NCBI RefSeq assembly: GCF_950023065.1
Contig: NC_088679.1
Coordinates: 16,368,001 to 16,432,000, forward strand
DNA from: Planococcus citri
Taxonomy: Eukaryota > Arthropoda > Insecta > Hemiptera > Pseudococcidae
Reading direction: 5' to 3'
DNA length: 64,000 bases
The notes under the pieces were generated by a model. The model made no database searches. It saw only the letters and a list, made by a program, of their open reading frames with translations, and was not told the origin of the DNA. The position numbers and the translations under genes were made by a program. Positions 12,677 to 24,945 of this stretch are shown here, piece after piece. Numbering within the stretch: position 1 is the stretch's first letter; every line of letters begins with the position of its first letter.

Positions 12677-14185
12677 ATGTCCAACAAATTGTTGAAGAAT
12701 GATATCACCAAAAACATTGAGCAAAATGACGGACTAATTAATAAACCTCACCGGGAAGATCCGAACGATGAAGTTTTTTTATTCCATTTTAGAATACACA
12801 GTAAAAATATCGATTTACCACAAATATTCGGAGATGTAAAAGTGAGTTTCTAATACTTATCTATGGATATAAATTATCATGTTTTTATTATTGACTATAT
12901 CGACTGTTTTTCCCCTCGTTTTACTATGTTTAGTTCGTGTGTATGTGTGGAACAGCACACAGGGCGAAGAAATTTGCCGAAATAATCAGACAAGATGTGT
13001 ATTCGACGTCGTTCAATAAGTCTAAGGAATTATTGGATTTGGCGCAATTTGGACATCGATACAGCATGTTCAAAGTTGGAAATGTGCTCTGTGTTAATGT
13101 AACTATAGCCTATATTTTTTAAATTTAAATAGTCAGTTACTAACTTTAATAATAATGAACTGGCCAAAATGAATTTTTACTTCGGAAATTTATACGAGTT
13201 TGAAATAACAAGTATTTTTGGCTTTGAAATTAGGTAATTCAATACCTAATATTATTTTGTGAACTATTTTTATTTCTAGCATGGCATGGGCTTTGCTTCA
13301 GTTAACATAGTACTACACGAAATTATCAAATTGCTGCAACACGCTGGTGTCAAGGATCCAGAATTTTTTAGAATTGGTAGTTGTGCAGGTAGAGGAATAC
13401 CTGAAGGTACGGTCTTGATATCGGAAAAAATCGTAAATGAATTTTTTGAAGAACAATATGAAATGGTGAGTAAAATAATGTCTACAGCTATAAAAAATAA
13501 GTTATCATTTCAATAATTGGAAAAAAAAAGATTTTGAAAAAGAATTAGGTACCTACTAAGCATGAACAGTGGGCCTAAAGTTACAACTAATCAGTACCTA
13601 TCCTTTCATCAGATTGTTTTAGGACAACGAATGAAACTTCCCGCCAAATGGAACCAAAACTTGGTCAAAAATTTTAAAAATATCTCCGCAACGAAATACT
13701 CAAACATGAAAGTATCCAGTGGCACGACAATGAGTGCTGAACATTTTTACGAAAGTAAGGAAGTTTGAAGCCATAACCCACGTTTTCACCAATCTAGTAT
13801 ATGTCATCGAATTCCAGGTTCAGCCAGCACAAAAGGATCGTTTTGTTTGAAAAATGAAGATGAGAGAAATGAGTATAATAATATGATGAGTAAGCACGGA
13901 ATTTTAGGATGGGACATGGAAGCAATTGCAGTAGCAGCAATTACAAATCACGTAGGAATCAAATCAGCGTCTCTGTTTGTAACTGGGTCTCCTCATCCGG
14001 TAAATTTTTTAAAAAGTTATTTCTACCTAATTAACAAAAGCTTCGTTCATAAATATCCAACTGATGCAATTTTTTCATTATAGGAGAAGGTTCCAGATGA
14101 AATTCGCGCCGAATGGGAAATTAGACCTTTTAAAATAATCGTCGAATATATAAAAAATAAACTACAAAACACGATCATCGAATAA
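12677..14185 (+). CDS. uridine phosphorylase-like protein, copy b (6 exons, 313 aa)
   Basis: Exons are 12677-12841, 12934-13098, 13280-13465, 13613-13754, 13818-13999 and 14084-14185, total 942 nt with every phase identical to copy a. The first four exons are identical in length to those of copy a. Family landmarks are present: FVCMCGTAHR, HRYSMFKVG, HGMGFAS, PEGTVLIS, LGQR and DMEAIAVAAI. As in copy a, the uracil-binding GQxR segment is replaced (ESSASTKG at 219-226). In addition the usually invariant RIGTxGG turn reads RIGSCAG here, with Gly replaced by Ala and the following Ile by Arg. The copy is intact (no stops, good splice sites), so it is probably expressed, but its catalytic competence is open. 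Introns are compact (63-181 bp). Confidence 0.9.
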
Positions 14186-15365
14186 TAAAAGTTAATTTTG
14201 CACTTTGATCGAATGAAGAAATTGAAAAAAAATTGCATTGGTTTATATTTTTAAATTAGAAAGTCCATACTAGAGATCTTCTTGAGATGTACACGTACGC
14301 TTTCGATTTGAACGAAACTGCGAATTTTTGAACGAGTATGGTTTGAATCCCCCCCCCCTCCAATGATCAAAATTTCAGCAATCGGAATAGATTTTTCAAT
14401 TTTCGGAGAATTTTTGAAATTCAACATTTGATGCTTTCCAAAAAAAATAAAAAAATAAAAAAATTATATAATCATTTGTTCAGTAAAAATGATAGAAATT
14501 AGCTCTGAAACGAATATCAACTCCCTCGAATCGAATTTCACCATTTCGAGTTATATTCCACCCTCCAGCGTGATTTTCAATTTTTACACAATTTTAAAAA
14601 TTCTCAACATATAGAGCAGGCAAATAGCGGTTTTAAAAAGGAAAAAATTGGCTCATAAATTTTTTCTTCAGGAATGTGTTCAGATGAGCCCCCTGAACTA
14701 CCAAAAAAAAAACCGAACCTCCTAACTCCGGAGCTAATTTTTTTAGGGGGGCTAAAACCGGTTCCGATTTACGTTTTTTGCGATTTACTCCGAAAATATT
14801 TGGTTTACGAGAAAAACGACCATGGCTAAAAATGTTCCCCTTCAAATTCTTGACAATTTGATACTACACTCGATACCCATCCCTCAAGAGGGGTGTCTAA
14901 AAAAGGGGCGGAAAGAGTAGGTGTTGCAAAAAAAGTCAGTCAAATAAATTGATCAGAGTTACCACTTGATATCATTCGTTCGATCACATTTTTTTTTACA
15001 AAGTCTACTCACCCAACTATTAATCACACCACCATTGATTAGTCTTCAACCATCCCAAGGGGTTGGTGGGAAATGCTTGGTTTTTCAAGTAACACACAAC
15101 TGAATCATATATTTGAAAAACGAATCTGGACATGCGATGTATCATATCGAATAGTATGTTTTCGAGGCCGCTGAATACGAATACCTACCAACTTATTTTC
15201 TGGGCCCAACTCCTCGAAGCCCTTCTGTGCCCCAAAAAGGGGGTTGAAATTTTGAAAAACCGTGATAAGTCGAGTGATATATTGTTTTCGAGATCGCTGA
15301 GTACGAATATTATGAACTTATTTTTTGGGTGGTTTTGGAAAGCCGAAATTAATTCTGCAAAATAA
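14186..15365. other. intergenic, no supported gene
   Basis: AT-rich sequence with a C-run (14350-14359). Two repeats of a block containing atatcgaatagtatgttttcgaggccgctga-type sequence occur at about 15137-15320; the same motif family (gtatgttttcgaggtcg) forms the tandem array at 19.2-19.9 kb. Small open frames here show no coding features. Confidence 0.55.
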
Positions 15366-15913
15366 TTTCAATACGCCATGAAGTCGACTGAAGGTGAATT
15401 TCAAGTCGTTTTGGAGCCTCCAGCGACTTTTTAAAAATTACAGGAGCCTCCAGTAGATTTTTGAAACTTGAAATTTTCCAAAAATTTCATCAAATGAGGT
15501 TAGCAAGCCGAAATTTACTCTGCAAACTAATTTTAATGCAATATGAAGTCGACTGCATGGTGGTTTCAAGTGGTTTTGAAGCTTTCAGCTACTTTTTGGA
15601 AATTTAAATTCTCCTAACGACACTATGAAACCGTTCAAAAATTCACTGGAGGCTCCAAAATTACTTGAATCCGCCTGAAGTCGTCTTCAGAGAGTGTTAA
15701 AATTAAAGTGCATAGTTAATTTCAGCTTTCCATCTCCATTTGATAAAATTTTGGGGAAATTTCAGGTTTCAAAAATTTACTGGAGGCTCTAGCGATTTTT
15801 AAAAAATTGCTGGAGGCTCCAAAACGACTTGAAATTTACCTTCAGTCGGCTTCATAGCGTACTGAAATTATTTTGCAGAATTAATTTCGGCTTTCCAAAA
15901 CCATTTGTGGAAA

Positions 15914-17683
15914 GGCTATAGGTGGATAAGTATGGTGAATTTGCCCCCGAGAGCTTCAGGGTTGATATTTGCATGGAAGGTTGGTACCCTTGAGCACCTT
16001 CCGTCACGAAAGTTTCAGACCCCCAGACCCCCCCCCCCCGTTTTTGAGAAACCCCCCCTTTTCTAAAATTACAATAAAAAATTTTTTCTCAGCCCCATGT
16101 GAACCGATTTTTTTAATTTTTCGGTATGTTGTAAACATCCATAAGAGGCATCCCCACAAAAAATTTCAACCCCCTCCCCCCATATTTTCCCCTCAAAATG
16201 GCATTTTTTAGTTTTGTTTGCACGTTTTAGCAATGATCATGATTCGGCACAAAAATGCGAATAGCATTTTTAAATGTATTTTTGACTATCCACACCCCTC
16301 GAGTGCCTCTGCCCCAACTCAATTTTCACTATATTGAAAGTTCAGATATTTTCAAAATGTTGGTGTAGTTTCCATATGAATCTAACACCCCGAATACGAA
16401 TATGAAGTCCAATTTTATGCTAACCTCAACCACAACCCTATACAGTGCCTCCACCCCCACCTAAACTATAAATGTTTTCACCAACTCTGATCAGTTTAGC
16501 ATTTCAAATAATAAAAATTGTCGAGCTGGCTGTAGCCTGAAAGGCGATGGATGAGAGTAGAGCTAAATTGGGCTTCATATTCGTGTTCGGGGAGTTCGAC
16601 TCATATAGAACCGACACTAACATTACGAAAATATCTGAACTTTCAATATAGTGAAAATTGAGTTGGGGGCAGACGCACTGGGGAGGGGTGTGGATGCGGG
16701 TAGCAAAAAATTGGAATTCATATTTGTGTTCGGAGGGTTCGATTCATATGGAAACGATACCAACATTATGATAAAATAGCTCAATATTTAATATAGTAGG
16801 AATTGAGGTGGGGGCTAAGGCACTGGAGGGGTGTGGATGAGGGTAGCGTAAAATTGGACGTCATATTCGTGTTCGGGGGGTTCGATCCATATGGAAACAA
16901 TACCAACATTACGAAAATAGCTCAACTTTTAATACTCGTATAGTAAAAATTGAGGTGGGAGCTAAGGCGCTGGAGGGGTATGGATGAGGGTAGCATAAGA
17001 TTGGACGTCATATTCGTGTTCAGGGGGCTCGATTCATTTGGAAACGACACCAATATTACGAAAATAGCTCAACTTTTGATATAGTAAAAATTGAGAAGGG
17101 GGCAGAGGCGCTGGAAGGGTGTGGATGAGGGTAGCATAAGATTGGGCGTCATAGTCGTGTTCGGGGGGTTCGATTCATATGGAAACGACACCTTGTTTAC
17201 CAAAAACAATGATTTACACCAGAATCCATTTTTAACCCCCTCTGTTGGTTTTTTCAATTTTTGACCACGGCCCACCAAAAATTTTTTTTTGAAAAAAATA
17301 TATGTTTTGTAGGAGTCAAAAATACATTCAAAAATGCTATTCACATTTTTGTGCCGAATCATGATCATTGCTAAAACGTGCAAACAAAACTAAAAAACGC
17401 CATTTTGAGGGGAAAATATGGGGGGAGGGGGTTGAAATTTTTTGTGGGGATGCCTCTTATGGATGTTTACAACATACAAAAAAATTAAAAAAATCGGTTC
17501 ACATGGGGCTGAGAAAAAAATTTTTATTGTAATTTTAGAAAGGGGGGGTTCTCAAAAACGGGGGGGTCTGGGGGTCTGAAACTTTCGTGATGGAAGGTGC
17601 TCAAGGGTACCAAACTTCCATGCAAATATCAACCCTGAAGCTCTCGGGGGCAAATTCACCATATTTATCCACCTATTATAGCC
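15914..17683. mobile_element. nested 1.77-kb long-TIR element
   Basis: The terminal inverted repeats are about 370 bp. The left begins ggctataggtggataa and the right ends ttatccacctattatagcc. Both arms share the gcccccgagagcttcagggtt, ttggtacccttgagcacctt, accccccc-rich, catccataagaggcatcccc and gcaatgatcatgattcgg blocks. Between them lies an inverted single copy on the left and about four direct 140-bp units on the right. Removing 15914-17683 restores the host repeat exactly (ccatttgtggaaa joined to ttttgtatgggaattt, compared with ccatttgatgaaattttgt...gaattt at 38113). The element boundaries are therefore well defined and no target-site duplication is seen. No transposase is encoded; it looks non-autonomous. 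Confidence 0.8.
16540..17200. repeat. about 140-bp tandem repeat inside the nested element
   Basis: The block gtggatgagggtagcataa, attggacgtcatattcgtgttc, ggggttcgattcatatggaaacgac, accaacattacgaaaatagctcaac, tagtaaaaattgaggtgggg recurs at about 16546, 16691, 16832, 16980 and 17121, a spacing of 141-148 bp. One inverted copy lies on the left side (about 16290-16480). The array makes the two arms of the foldback unequal. Confidence 0.8.
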
Positions 17684-18166
17684 TTTTGTATGGGAATTTC
17701 GAGTTTCAAAAATCTGCTGGAAGCTTCAGAACTGCTCAAAACGGTTTGAAACAGTTTCCAATCGATTTGGCTGGTCGAAAATGGAGTATATTCCAAATTT
17801 TAGCTTTCTAAGTTAATTTGGTAAAATTTTGATTTTTTCTCACATTTTGGCCAAAATTTGATTTTTGAAAATTCACCAAAAATCGAAAAAGGCACTTTAG
17901 CTCTTGAAATTTTGACAGGTGATGAATTTTTGCCTGCTCTTTTGATCTACCTTTGTACGGTTTAAAACATTTTATGCTAGTCCTATGTTGGAACCCAAAA
18001 TCTGCGATTTCGGCTGATCTGTCAATCAAAATGGCCGCCATTCTATAAGTAGGGACACTTTTTTTTTTGAGGACAAGGGCTATAAATGTTCCTTAGAACT
18101 CTCCCTTCAAGAAAAAAGTTGTGCCGGAGGATCTGCGGGGGGGGGCAATTGATCCTTATGCGGGCC

Positions 18167-18790
18167 CCCGCGACTATGACACAGTGACAAGAATTTATCG
18201 AAATTTCTCTCTATATTAAAAAATCAAAACCCGTCAAACAACTTCTGGATGAGGGCGAAGGACTCGGAAGTTGGAGATGTGTTAGTAAGGCGTTTACAAG
18301 ACGTTTACAAGACGCTGTATGTTTGTGGTAGTGAGAGTCGAAATACACCGAAAATGCTCGAGTGGTGGAATTGCAACGTGACTTATGTTAGGCGCAGCAC
18401 AAGCCGCGTGAAACATTTGGGTGTTGAAGTAAGGAACAGGAGAAAGGAGAACAGACAGTGTAGGTGATGAAAGAAGGTAGAGGGATAAGGAGAGTGGGAA
18501 AGCAGTACATATATTGAAAGAACTGGTCTGGTTCAAGTACAGGAGAGAAGGATAGATGAAGCGAGGATGCGGATATCACTAGATCGCCGAAGTACGTCCT
18601 GCTATTTTTTGATGGGAGGGGGGGATATGGTTGCGAATTTTCGTAGTTCCCGCGTTATAACGAATTCGTTCTGCGGTGCCACCGTGGGCAAGAATCCATC
18701 GACGCTCAAAAAATGTTATGTGACTTCAATCATCCTGAGGCATCGGTTAGATTTAGTTTTGAGATTTTAAACTTTCAGGATTTTATTAAA
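18167..18790. other. GC-richer block without recognisable gene
   Basis: Base composition rises sharply compared with its surroundings and the sequence is non-repetitive within the window. Short open frames run on both strands (for example 18249-18467 +, with RRLQDVYKTLYVCGSES). None matches a family I recognise, and there is no splice structure. It could be a fragment of a mobile element or a decayed gene. A near-duplicate gcgtttacaagac / acgtttacaagac is present at 18291-18313. Confidence 0.35.
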
Positions 18791-19189
18791 TTCAACTGTA
18801 TATCGTTATTATGACTGGTTGATTTTTTTGTGAGTTGAAGGAGCCAATTGCTTCGCAAAACTCGAAATTTACGGATTTTGAAAAAATCATGGGCTTAATA
18901 GATGTTTAGACCCTAAATAAAAAAGAGTGAGTTTTAATTTCAGTTGTTTAAGGTAGTTTTCAGATTCTACTGACTTTTTTTACATAACCTAATTTCCCTG
19001 ATTTTTGATTTTCAAAGTTTCAAGTGCGTACGACTAATTTTTCTTTTTAATGTTTGATATTCGAAAAATTCAATTTGAACTTCGAGTGAACACAGTTCCG
19101 CGTGTTTTTTTCGCAAAACAATAGTATGTTGCTACGAATTCTTGAAGTACACAGTGGGCCACAGACCCCCCAAAAACGGCGATAATTAG

Positions 19190-19910
19190 GATTCAACCCT
19201 CATCGATGTGAAATATGTCAATAAGTATGTTTTCGAGGTCGTAGAATTCGAATATGCACTTATTTTTTTTGTAGGAGTGGGGGTGAGGCGTGGGGAGCGA
19301 GAAAATTTTAAATTTTGCTTATATTATTGTGTAATATATCGATTAATGTGTTTTCGAGGTCGCAGAGTTCAAATCTGGAGTTAGTTTTTTGGTAGAGGTG
19401 GGGGGTGAGCCGTGGGGAGGGAAAAATTTCAAATTTTGCAATAATTATTCTGTAATATGTCGATTGATATGTTTTCGAGGTCGTAGAGTTCGAATCTGGA
19501 GTTCGTTTTTCGGTAGAGGTGGGGGATGAGGCGTGGGGAGGTGAAAAGTCCCAAATTTACTTCTTGATGTTTTCTTATACCACTGATTTTCAAAGTTTAC
19601 AGTTTTTTATATAAAATCAGACCACATTTTGGAACAAAATTCACATAATCGGGCAATATCGTATGTTCTCTTCTGCATAGTGATGTGTATTTGGGAGTGG
19701 TGTATACTATGCTTAAGCGATTTTTTGCAGAAAATTGCAGATTTGCTTCGCAGGCCTATTTCTCTATTAAAAATACATCAGTTTTCTTCACAATTGCAGA
19801 AATATCGCAATTTATTGTGCTTATATTATCGTGTAATGTGTTGATTGATATATTTTTGAGGTTGTAGAGTTCGAATCTGAAGTTATTTTTTTGGTCGGGG
19901 TTATTTTTAA
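19190..19910. repeat. about 120-bp tandem repeat (tgttttcgaggtcgtagagttcgaa unit)
   Basis: Four related units contain aatatgtcgattgatatgtt, ttcgaggtcgtagagttcga, atctggagttagtttttt and ggtagaggtggggg-tgaggcgtggggagg at about 19200, 19330, 19450 and, partly, 19830. About 250 bp of unrelated sequence interrupts the last spacing. A related but diverged block is at 15137-15320. No gene is present. Confidence 0.75.
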
Positions 19911-20032
19911 CGCAGTGTATGTTTTGTTGTGCTGAAGAAAAGAATGAGAATGTGAGCGCATGTTTTAGAGCGTAGCTGATCAGAGTACATGGGGGGGGGG
20001 AATTAAGGAATGGCTGATGGGGCATAAGGGGG

Positions 20033-20117
20033 GTTTCAAGCGAAGTTCCGAGGGCGAAGCCCGAGGAACGAGCCGGGGGTTGGGCCGCGAAGCGGCCAGG
20101 GGGCGGAGCCCCCTAGT
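20033..20117 (+). mobile_element. Helitron-like 3' terminus (GC hairpins followed by CTAG)
   Basis: Three GC-rich palindromes are stacked: gttccgagggcgaagcccgaggaac-like (20045-20069), ggccgcgaagcggcc (20083-20097) and gggggcggagccccc. They are directly followed by CTAG then T (20113-20117). Helitrons end in a GC-rich hairpin a few bases before CTRR and insert between A and T, which fits. A shorter copy of the last two hairpins is at 25871-25913. The matching 5' terminus (TC...) was not located, and no Rep/helicase is encoded, so this is a candidate only. Confidence 0.5.
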
Positions 20118-22122
20118 TTCCCAAGTTTTCAAAAGTCAGACAAAATATTGTTTGATTGGTAAATTATTATGAAACACAATGTCTCATACGTATGGTACTA
20201 CATCGCCACAAGATCCTGTAAGTACCAACCTATACTCTAAAATAAGAAACTTTCAACCGAAATAGCTCAAATACTCAACAATGAATCACGGTACCCGGCA
20301 GCTTACACTTTCGATTCGACATAGAAAGGTGAAACTGAACACACAAGTCATATTGGAAACTCGATTCTATCAAATTGATAAATTCACTAATCAAGAAGGC
20401 GCAAATATACAGAAGACATTATGCGGTTATCCGCAGCATGCCATTTTGGCATTCAGATGAATGAACGTATAATAATACTCTTCGGTATTCGAAAACACGA
20501 TCGGTATTTGGCACTTGTCTTTGACGTCACAGACTAGGTATATGGGCTGAATTTATAAGGAGATTAACGAACTTGAAAAATATAACACACGAGATCGCAT
20601 ACGACGAGTAAGTACGACATAATAATAATTGAAATAATTACGAAACGTACAGTACAGGTAAGTATATAGGTACGTCGCGTCATAGTCTACCGTTTGATCA
20701 AGATGGGAGATTCCGGGCATGATGCGCGATGAGGCCATGGCCACACATGGCATTGTCCGCGCAAATACCTCAAGCTACTGACCTGCATTCGGTAATCAAA
20801 AGTAAACACACGTTGAAAATATTTCAAAACCTTTTTAAAAAATGTATAACTTAGGAAGTGCGAAAGATAATATAATGGCATCGGGCACCGGGTTAATTGC
20901 ACGCGGTAATTTTTCAAGTAGCCGAGTCATGAATACAGTAGGTATTCCGTACGACTTTTTAAAAAGCTTTACCGCCAAGGTGGCAATTGCTGAGGCAAAA
21001 GAGAGGAGACGAGACGAAGCAGTATATAGGAAATAACTAAGCGAAGAAGATGAATGGCAAAAATGAACGCCGGACGGGAAAACGATTATGCAAATATTAA
21101 ATAGTTGACCACATAATTCAGTCTTCGAACCGGTTGTTCCCACTTACCCATAAGTGTTTTACTATGTAATATAACAGGAACCAGATATGTAAATGATGAA
21201 CTCTAATGATAGAAATGCCATATACCGGCGTGGCCTGAACTGAACCACACCGGTGCGTTCTAAAAATGTAATCACGTTTATTGACTACGCGATTGTTTTG
21301 TTTTATGTATTTTACGTTTAAATCCAGTTCACTTTTAGGCTTACTTACGTTATACGTATAGCTTCGTTCGTACACAGAGCTTAATTACGTTCGAGATTGT
21401 TTTTTGCGGTCGAATGTACCGTAAGCGATAATCATTTGTTTGTAATGCAACGACCTCCTCCTGGAATATGGTAAATTTATGCGTACATGTTTCAACGTGC
21501 CTACCTACCTAGGTAAACCGCGATAATAGGTAGTTCCTGCGTGTGGAATTTTTCCGCTGATTAGCAGATTGAAGATTTTTTTTTCAAAGTAAAATGTCAA
21601 GTTGAAAGAAAAGCGTGATTTATGAAATACTAGCAAGGTGCCATACCTTCTGCTGGGTTCAAATATACCTATTTTTTTCAGGATGACATCTCGAAAAAAC
21701 ATGAACACCATTAATGGAAATTAGAAGTCACGTCACTGTTGAGTAACTACCTAAGTGCACGTTGCACAATCCCTCAAATCCACAAGGTGATTCGAATTTC
21801 TTCAATTAGAAATGATTGAGATTATTGTAGATGACTGTAAGTTGGGCTATGAGAAAAAAATTCGAATGCGTTCAAGAGTATTGCATATTATTCTACCTAA
21901 TGAAAAGGTAGATATAGGTAGGTATAGATAAAAAATCGAAGTGATTTCAAACACCGAGAGAAAAAGTATTGAATCTACATTTAGATATAAATTTCACTTT
22001 TTCAGCTCCTTTACGGTCTGCGTAGTGTGTAGGTATTTATGTATTAGGGTGAATCGCGAAAAAAAGTAGGCGAATTTCGACCAAATTCAGCAAAGACCGT
22101 CATTTTAAATTGAAAATTACTC
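20118..22122. other. intergenic; one unrecognised small open frame
   Basis: This is mostly unique sequence with higher complexity than the flanking repeats. A 64-codon frame at 20842-21036 (+), starting MYNLGSAKDN and ending in a basic, charged helix-like stretch (AKERRRDEAVYRK), has ordinary codon use but no recognised domain, no splice sites I can support, and no visible promoter. It could be a small protein or a remnant of a mobile element. Nothing else in this stretch is supportable. Confidence 0.3.
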
Positions 22123-23254
22123 ACAAGGGAACCTCTTGAGGTGTCATACTCCGATTTGAACGTGACTACGATTTTTGGAAAGAGCATAGTCTAAAACCGT
22201 CAAAACCGAATTTTCAGCTGCCCAAGTTCATTTTTCGATTTTTGGCGAACGTTTGAAAAGTCAAAATTGGCTGTTTTTGGCGATTTATGCGTTTTTTTAA
22301 AAAGTACGTACTTGATCAGTAAAAATGGTCAAAATAAATCCCAAAACTAATATCAATTACCCAAATCCAAATTTCACCATTTCCAGCCATTCTGGAGCCT
22401 CCAGCGCGATTTTCAATTTCTCCAGAATTTTGGATTTTCTCCAGAAGGCGTGAATAATATGCAGTTCGGAAGCTAACAATTGCGAGTTGTGCATTACACT
22501 CGACCTGTTTAACGAGTTTATCCACATTTGAGCCGATTTTGGGAGTAAACTTGATTTTTTGATTTTGAAAAAAGCTGGTCAAAAAGCCACATCTTGAGGT
22601 GCCCCTCTCAAAATCGGCTCAAATGTGAATAAACTCGTTAAACAGGTCGAGTGTAATACACAACTCGATTTTTAGCTGCCCAACTTCATATTTACGCCTC
22701 CTGGAGCAAATTCAAAATTCTGGAGAATCTGAAAAATCGCGCTGGAGGCTCCAGAAGGGCTGAAATTTGTGAAATTTGGAGTTGAGGGTGTTAGTTTTGG
22801 ACAAAATACAGGGATTCGCGCGAATTTCAAAAATTTCCACGCAAACGGGAAACTTTTGATTTTTTGGATTTTTTAATTTTGAAAAAAGCTGGTCAAGAAG
22901 CCACTTTTGAGGTGTCACTCTCAAAATTGGCTCAAATGTGGATAAACTGGTTAAACATGTCGAGTGTAATATACAACTCAATTTTTAGCTGCCCAACTTC
23001 ATATTCACGCCTTCTGGAGCAAATTGAAAATTCTGGAGAAATTGAAAAATCGCGCTGGAGGCTCCAGAATGGCTGGAAATGGTAAACTTTGGATTTGGGT
23101 GATTGATATTAGTTTTGAGATTTATTTTGACCATTTTTACTGATAAAGTACGTACTTTTAAAAAAAATGCATAATGAACTTGGGCAGCTGAAAATTCGGT
23201 TTGTTCTTTCATTCCAAAAATCGCGGTCCCGTTCAAATCGGAGTGTGACACCTC
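22123..23254. mobile_element. foldback element, ACAAGGGAACCTCTTGAGGT family, copy 1
   Basis: The left end (acaagggaacctcttgaggtg, tccgatttgaacgtgac) is mirrored at the right (cgttcaaatcgga, gtgtgacacctc), although the last about 15 bp of the right end are lost. The inner inverted blocks include cccaagttcatttttcg / gaacttgggcagctgaaaatt, ctgatcagtaaaaatgg / ccatttttactgat, and ttctggagcctccagcgcgat / atcgcgctggaggctccagaa. The middle repeats contain aactcgttaaacaggtcgagtgtaat. A second copy lies at 47903-49475. No ORF of significance; non-autonomous. Confidence 0.75.
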
Positions 23255-23382
23255 CTGTTCGCCCCAATCGAGCTGAAATTTGGCTCACTTAAAAAGCATG
23301 TTTCCTACACCTCAAAACAAAAGTTTGAGTTTCCGAAGTTGATTTTTTGATTTTTGACAAATTTATGGCGAAAAATTGATCA

Positions 23383-24945
23383 GATTAGATCAGGACATTT
23401 TTCAAATCATAAATTTATCTGTTCAGATTTAGATCAAACACATCTTCCCCTATTGGATCTGGTCAGGTTTGAAAAAATCTGATCTGATCAACTTACGTCT
23501 TTCCTATTTGATTTGGCCAGATGCGAAAAGATCAGATCCGATCCGATCAGAACTCTGATCTGATCATAACAGGTCTGTTCAGAAGTCTGCCGAGATCCAA
23601 TAAGGTCTTCCCTATTGGATCTGGTCTGGTCTAAACAGATCTGATTAGATCAATCAAAAAAGGATTCGTTTTCTTCTTTTCAGAAATAAAAATGATGTTA
23701 CTCAGAAGTCAGAACATCAGGTCTGTTCAGAACAGACCTGGTGAACCTCATTGAATTTGATCAGTGATCAAGTCTGAAGCGATCTAATCCGATCAGTATT
23801 CCCATCTAAATTGAATCATATTAGATCAAATTGAATCTGTCCAAATAAGATCTGATCTGATCAGATTGATAAGGTCTGAACGGAAATAATTCCACCAAAA
23901 CTCTGATCTGATTATTCATGCTGGGTATAAAATTATTGGGTGCGGGAAATGTCCACATGTAATCTGATCTGATCTGATCTGATCAAACAAGTCTGATCAG
24001 GTGACTCTTATTGCACCTGATCATTGATCAAATCTGAACAGATGTTTTTCATCCGGTCAAAACTATACGATCCAAACAAATCATATCCGATCAAATTGGA
24101 TCCCAAAGAGTGTCCAGATCTGATAAGATGAGATAGATATAATAATCGAACAAGTCTGATAAAATCTGATAAGGTCTCAACAGATCTAATCAAATTAAAA
24201 TTATGATCTGATTACATCATGTCAGATCAAATTGAATTCGGTTATGATGGGATCAGAGTTCTGATCAGATCAGATCTCTTCAGACATGACCAGATCAAAT
24301 AGTGGAGACATGTATTTGATCATTACAGAGATATCATTAGATTTCTGATCAGACCTATTTGATCAGCTCAGGTTTCTGATCAGATCGGATCAAATCTCTT
24401 CAGACCTGATTAAATCCAAACAGAGCATTTTCGGAATCAGATCAAATTTTTGTTCAAATCAGATATGTTCATACTTGATTAAGTAGGTAGATCCAATATA
24501 GAAGACCTGATTGATACTGGTCAGATTTCTGATCAGAACTGTTTCATCAGATCTGATCAGATGAGCATTTTTCCCAAATCCAAATTGATCTGATTAAATT
24601 GAATTTTGGTTGAATCAGATGTATTCAAACGTGATCAGATACGTTGGGGGGGGGGACTTGATTATGCACCTTCTCCGATTTTTGATCAGACCGGTTAGAT
24701 CAGATGAAAGTTCTGATTGGATCAGATGAAAGTTCTGATTGGATCAGATGAAAGTTCTGATTCGATTGTATTGGATCTGTTCAGACATGACCATAAAACC
24801 AACAGCAGAGATCTGATAAGATCTGGTCTGATTTTTGATCAGACCCATTCGATCAGATTAAATCAGAATATTTCTCTTATCCAAATTGATCTGACAAGAT
24901 CTAATCAGATCAGCATTTTTATCCGATTAGATCATTTCAGATTTG
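23383..24945. repeat. degenerate TGATCAGATC satellite-like array
   Basis: About 1.5 kb is saturated with GATC-containing words (tctgatctgatcagatc, gatcagatt, tcagacctgatc). In short stretches the period is 5-10 bp (for example tctgatctgatctgatctgatc near 23961), and one 21-bp unit is repeated at 24707-24760 (gatcagatgaaagttctgatt, three copies). There are no coding features; the open frames inside it are repetitive serine/isoleucine/aspartate-rich artefacts. Confidence 0.85.

Larger units (their letters stand above)
15366..18166. repeat. CTGGAG foldback element, left-truncated, with nested insertion
   Basis: Positions 15366-15913 are colinear with about 36855-37340 of the element at 36294-38400 (same gttttggagcctccag, gaagtcgactgcatggtggtttcaa and ctggaggctccaaaacgactt blocks in the same order). 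Homology resumes at 17684 (ttttgtatgggaatttcgag) and runs through the outer module (17700-18040). It ends near 18166 with a GC-rich end (gtgccggaggatctgcgggg, cttatgcgggccc) that matches 36294-36350 in reverse complement. The left outer arm is missing. The intervening 15914-17683 is a separate inserted element. No protein-coding content is seen. Confidence 0.75.

Noticed and set aside
19190..19910. Possible CRISPR-like spacing of repeats
   Set aside because: The units are contiguous degenerate tandem repeats without unique spacers, in a eukaryotic context.
20553..21143. Overlapping minus-strand frames of 66-102 codons
   Set aside because: No motif, no consistent splice sites, and they overlap each other in different frames.
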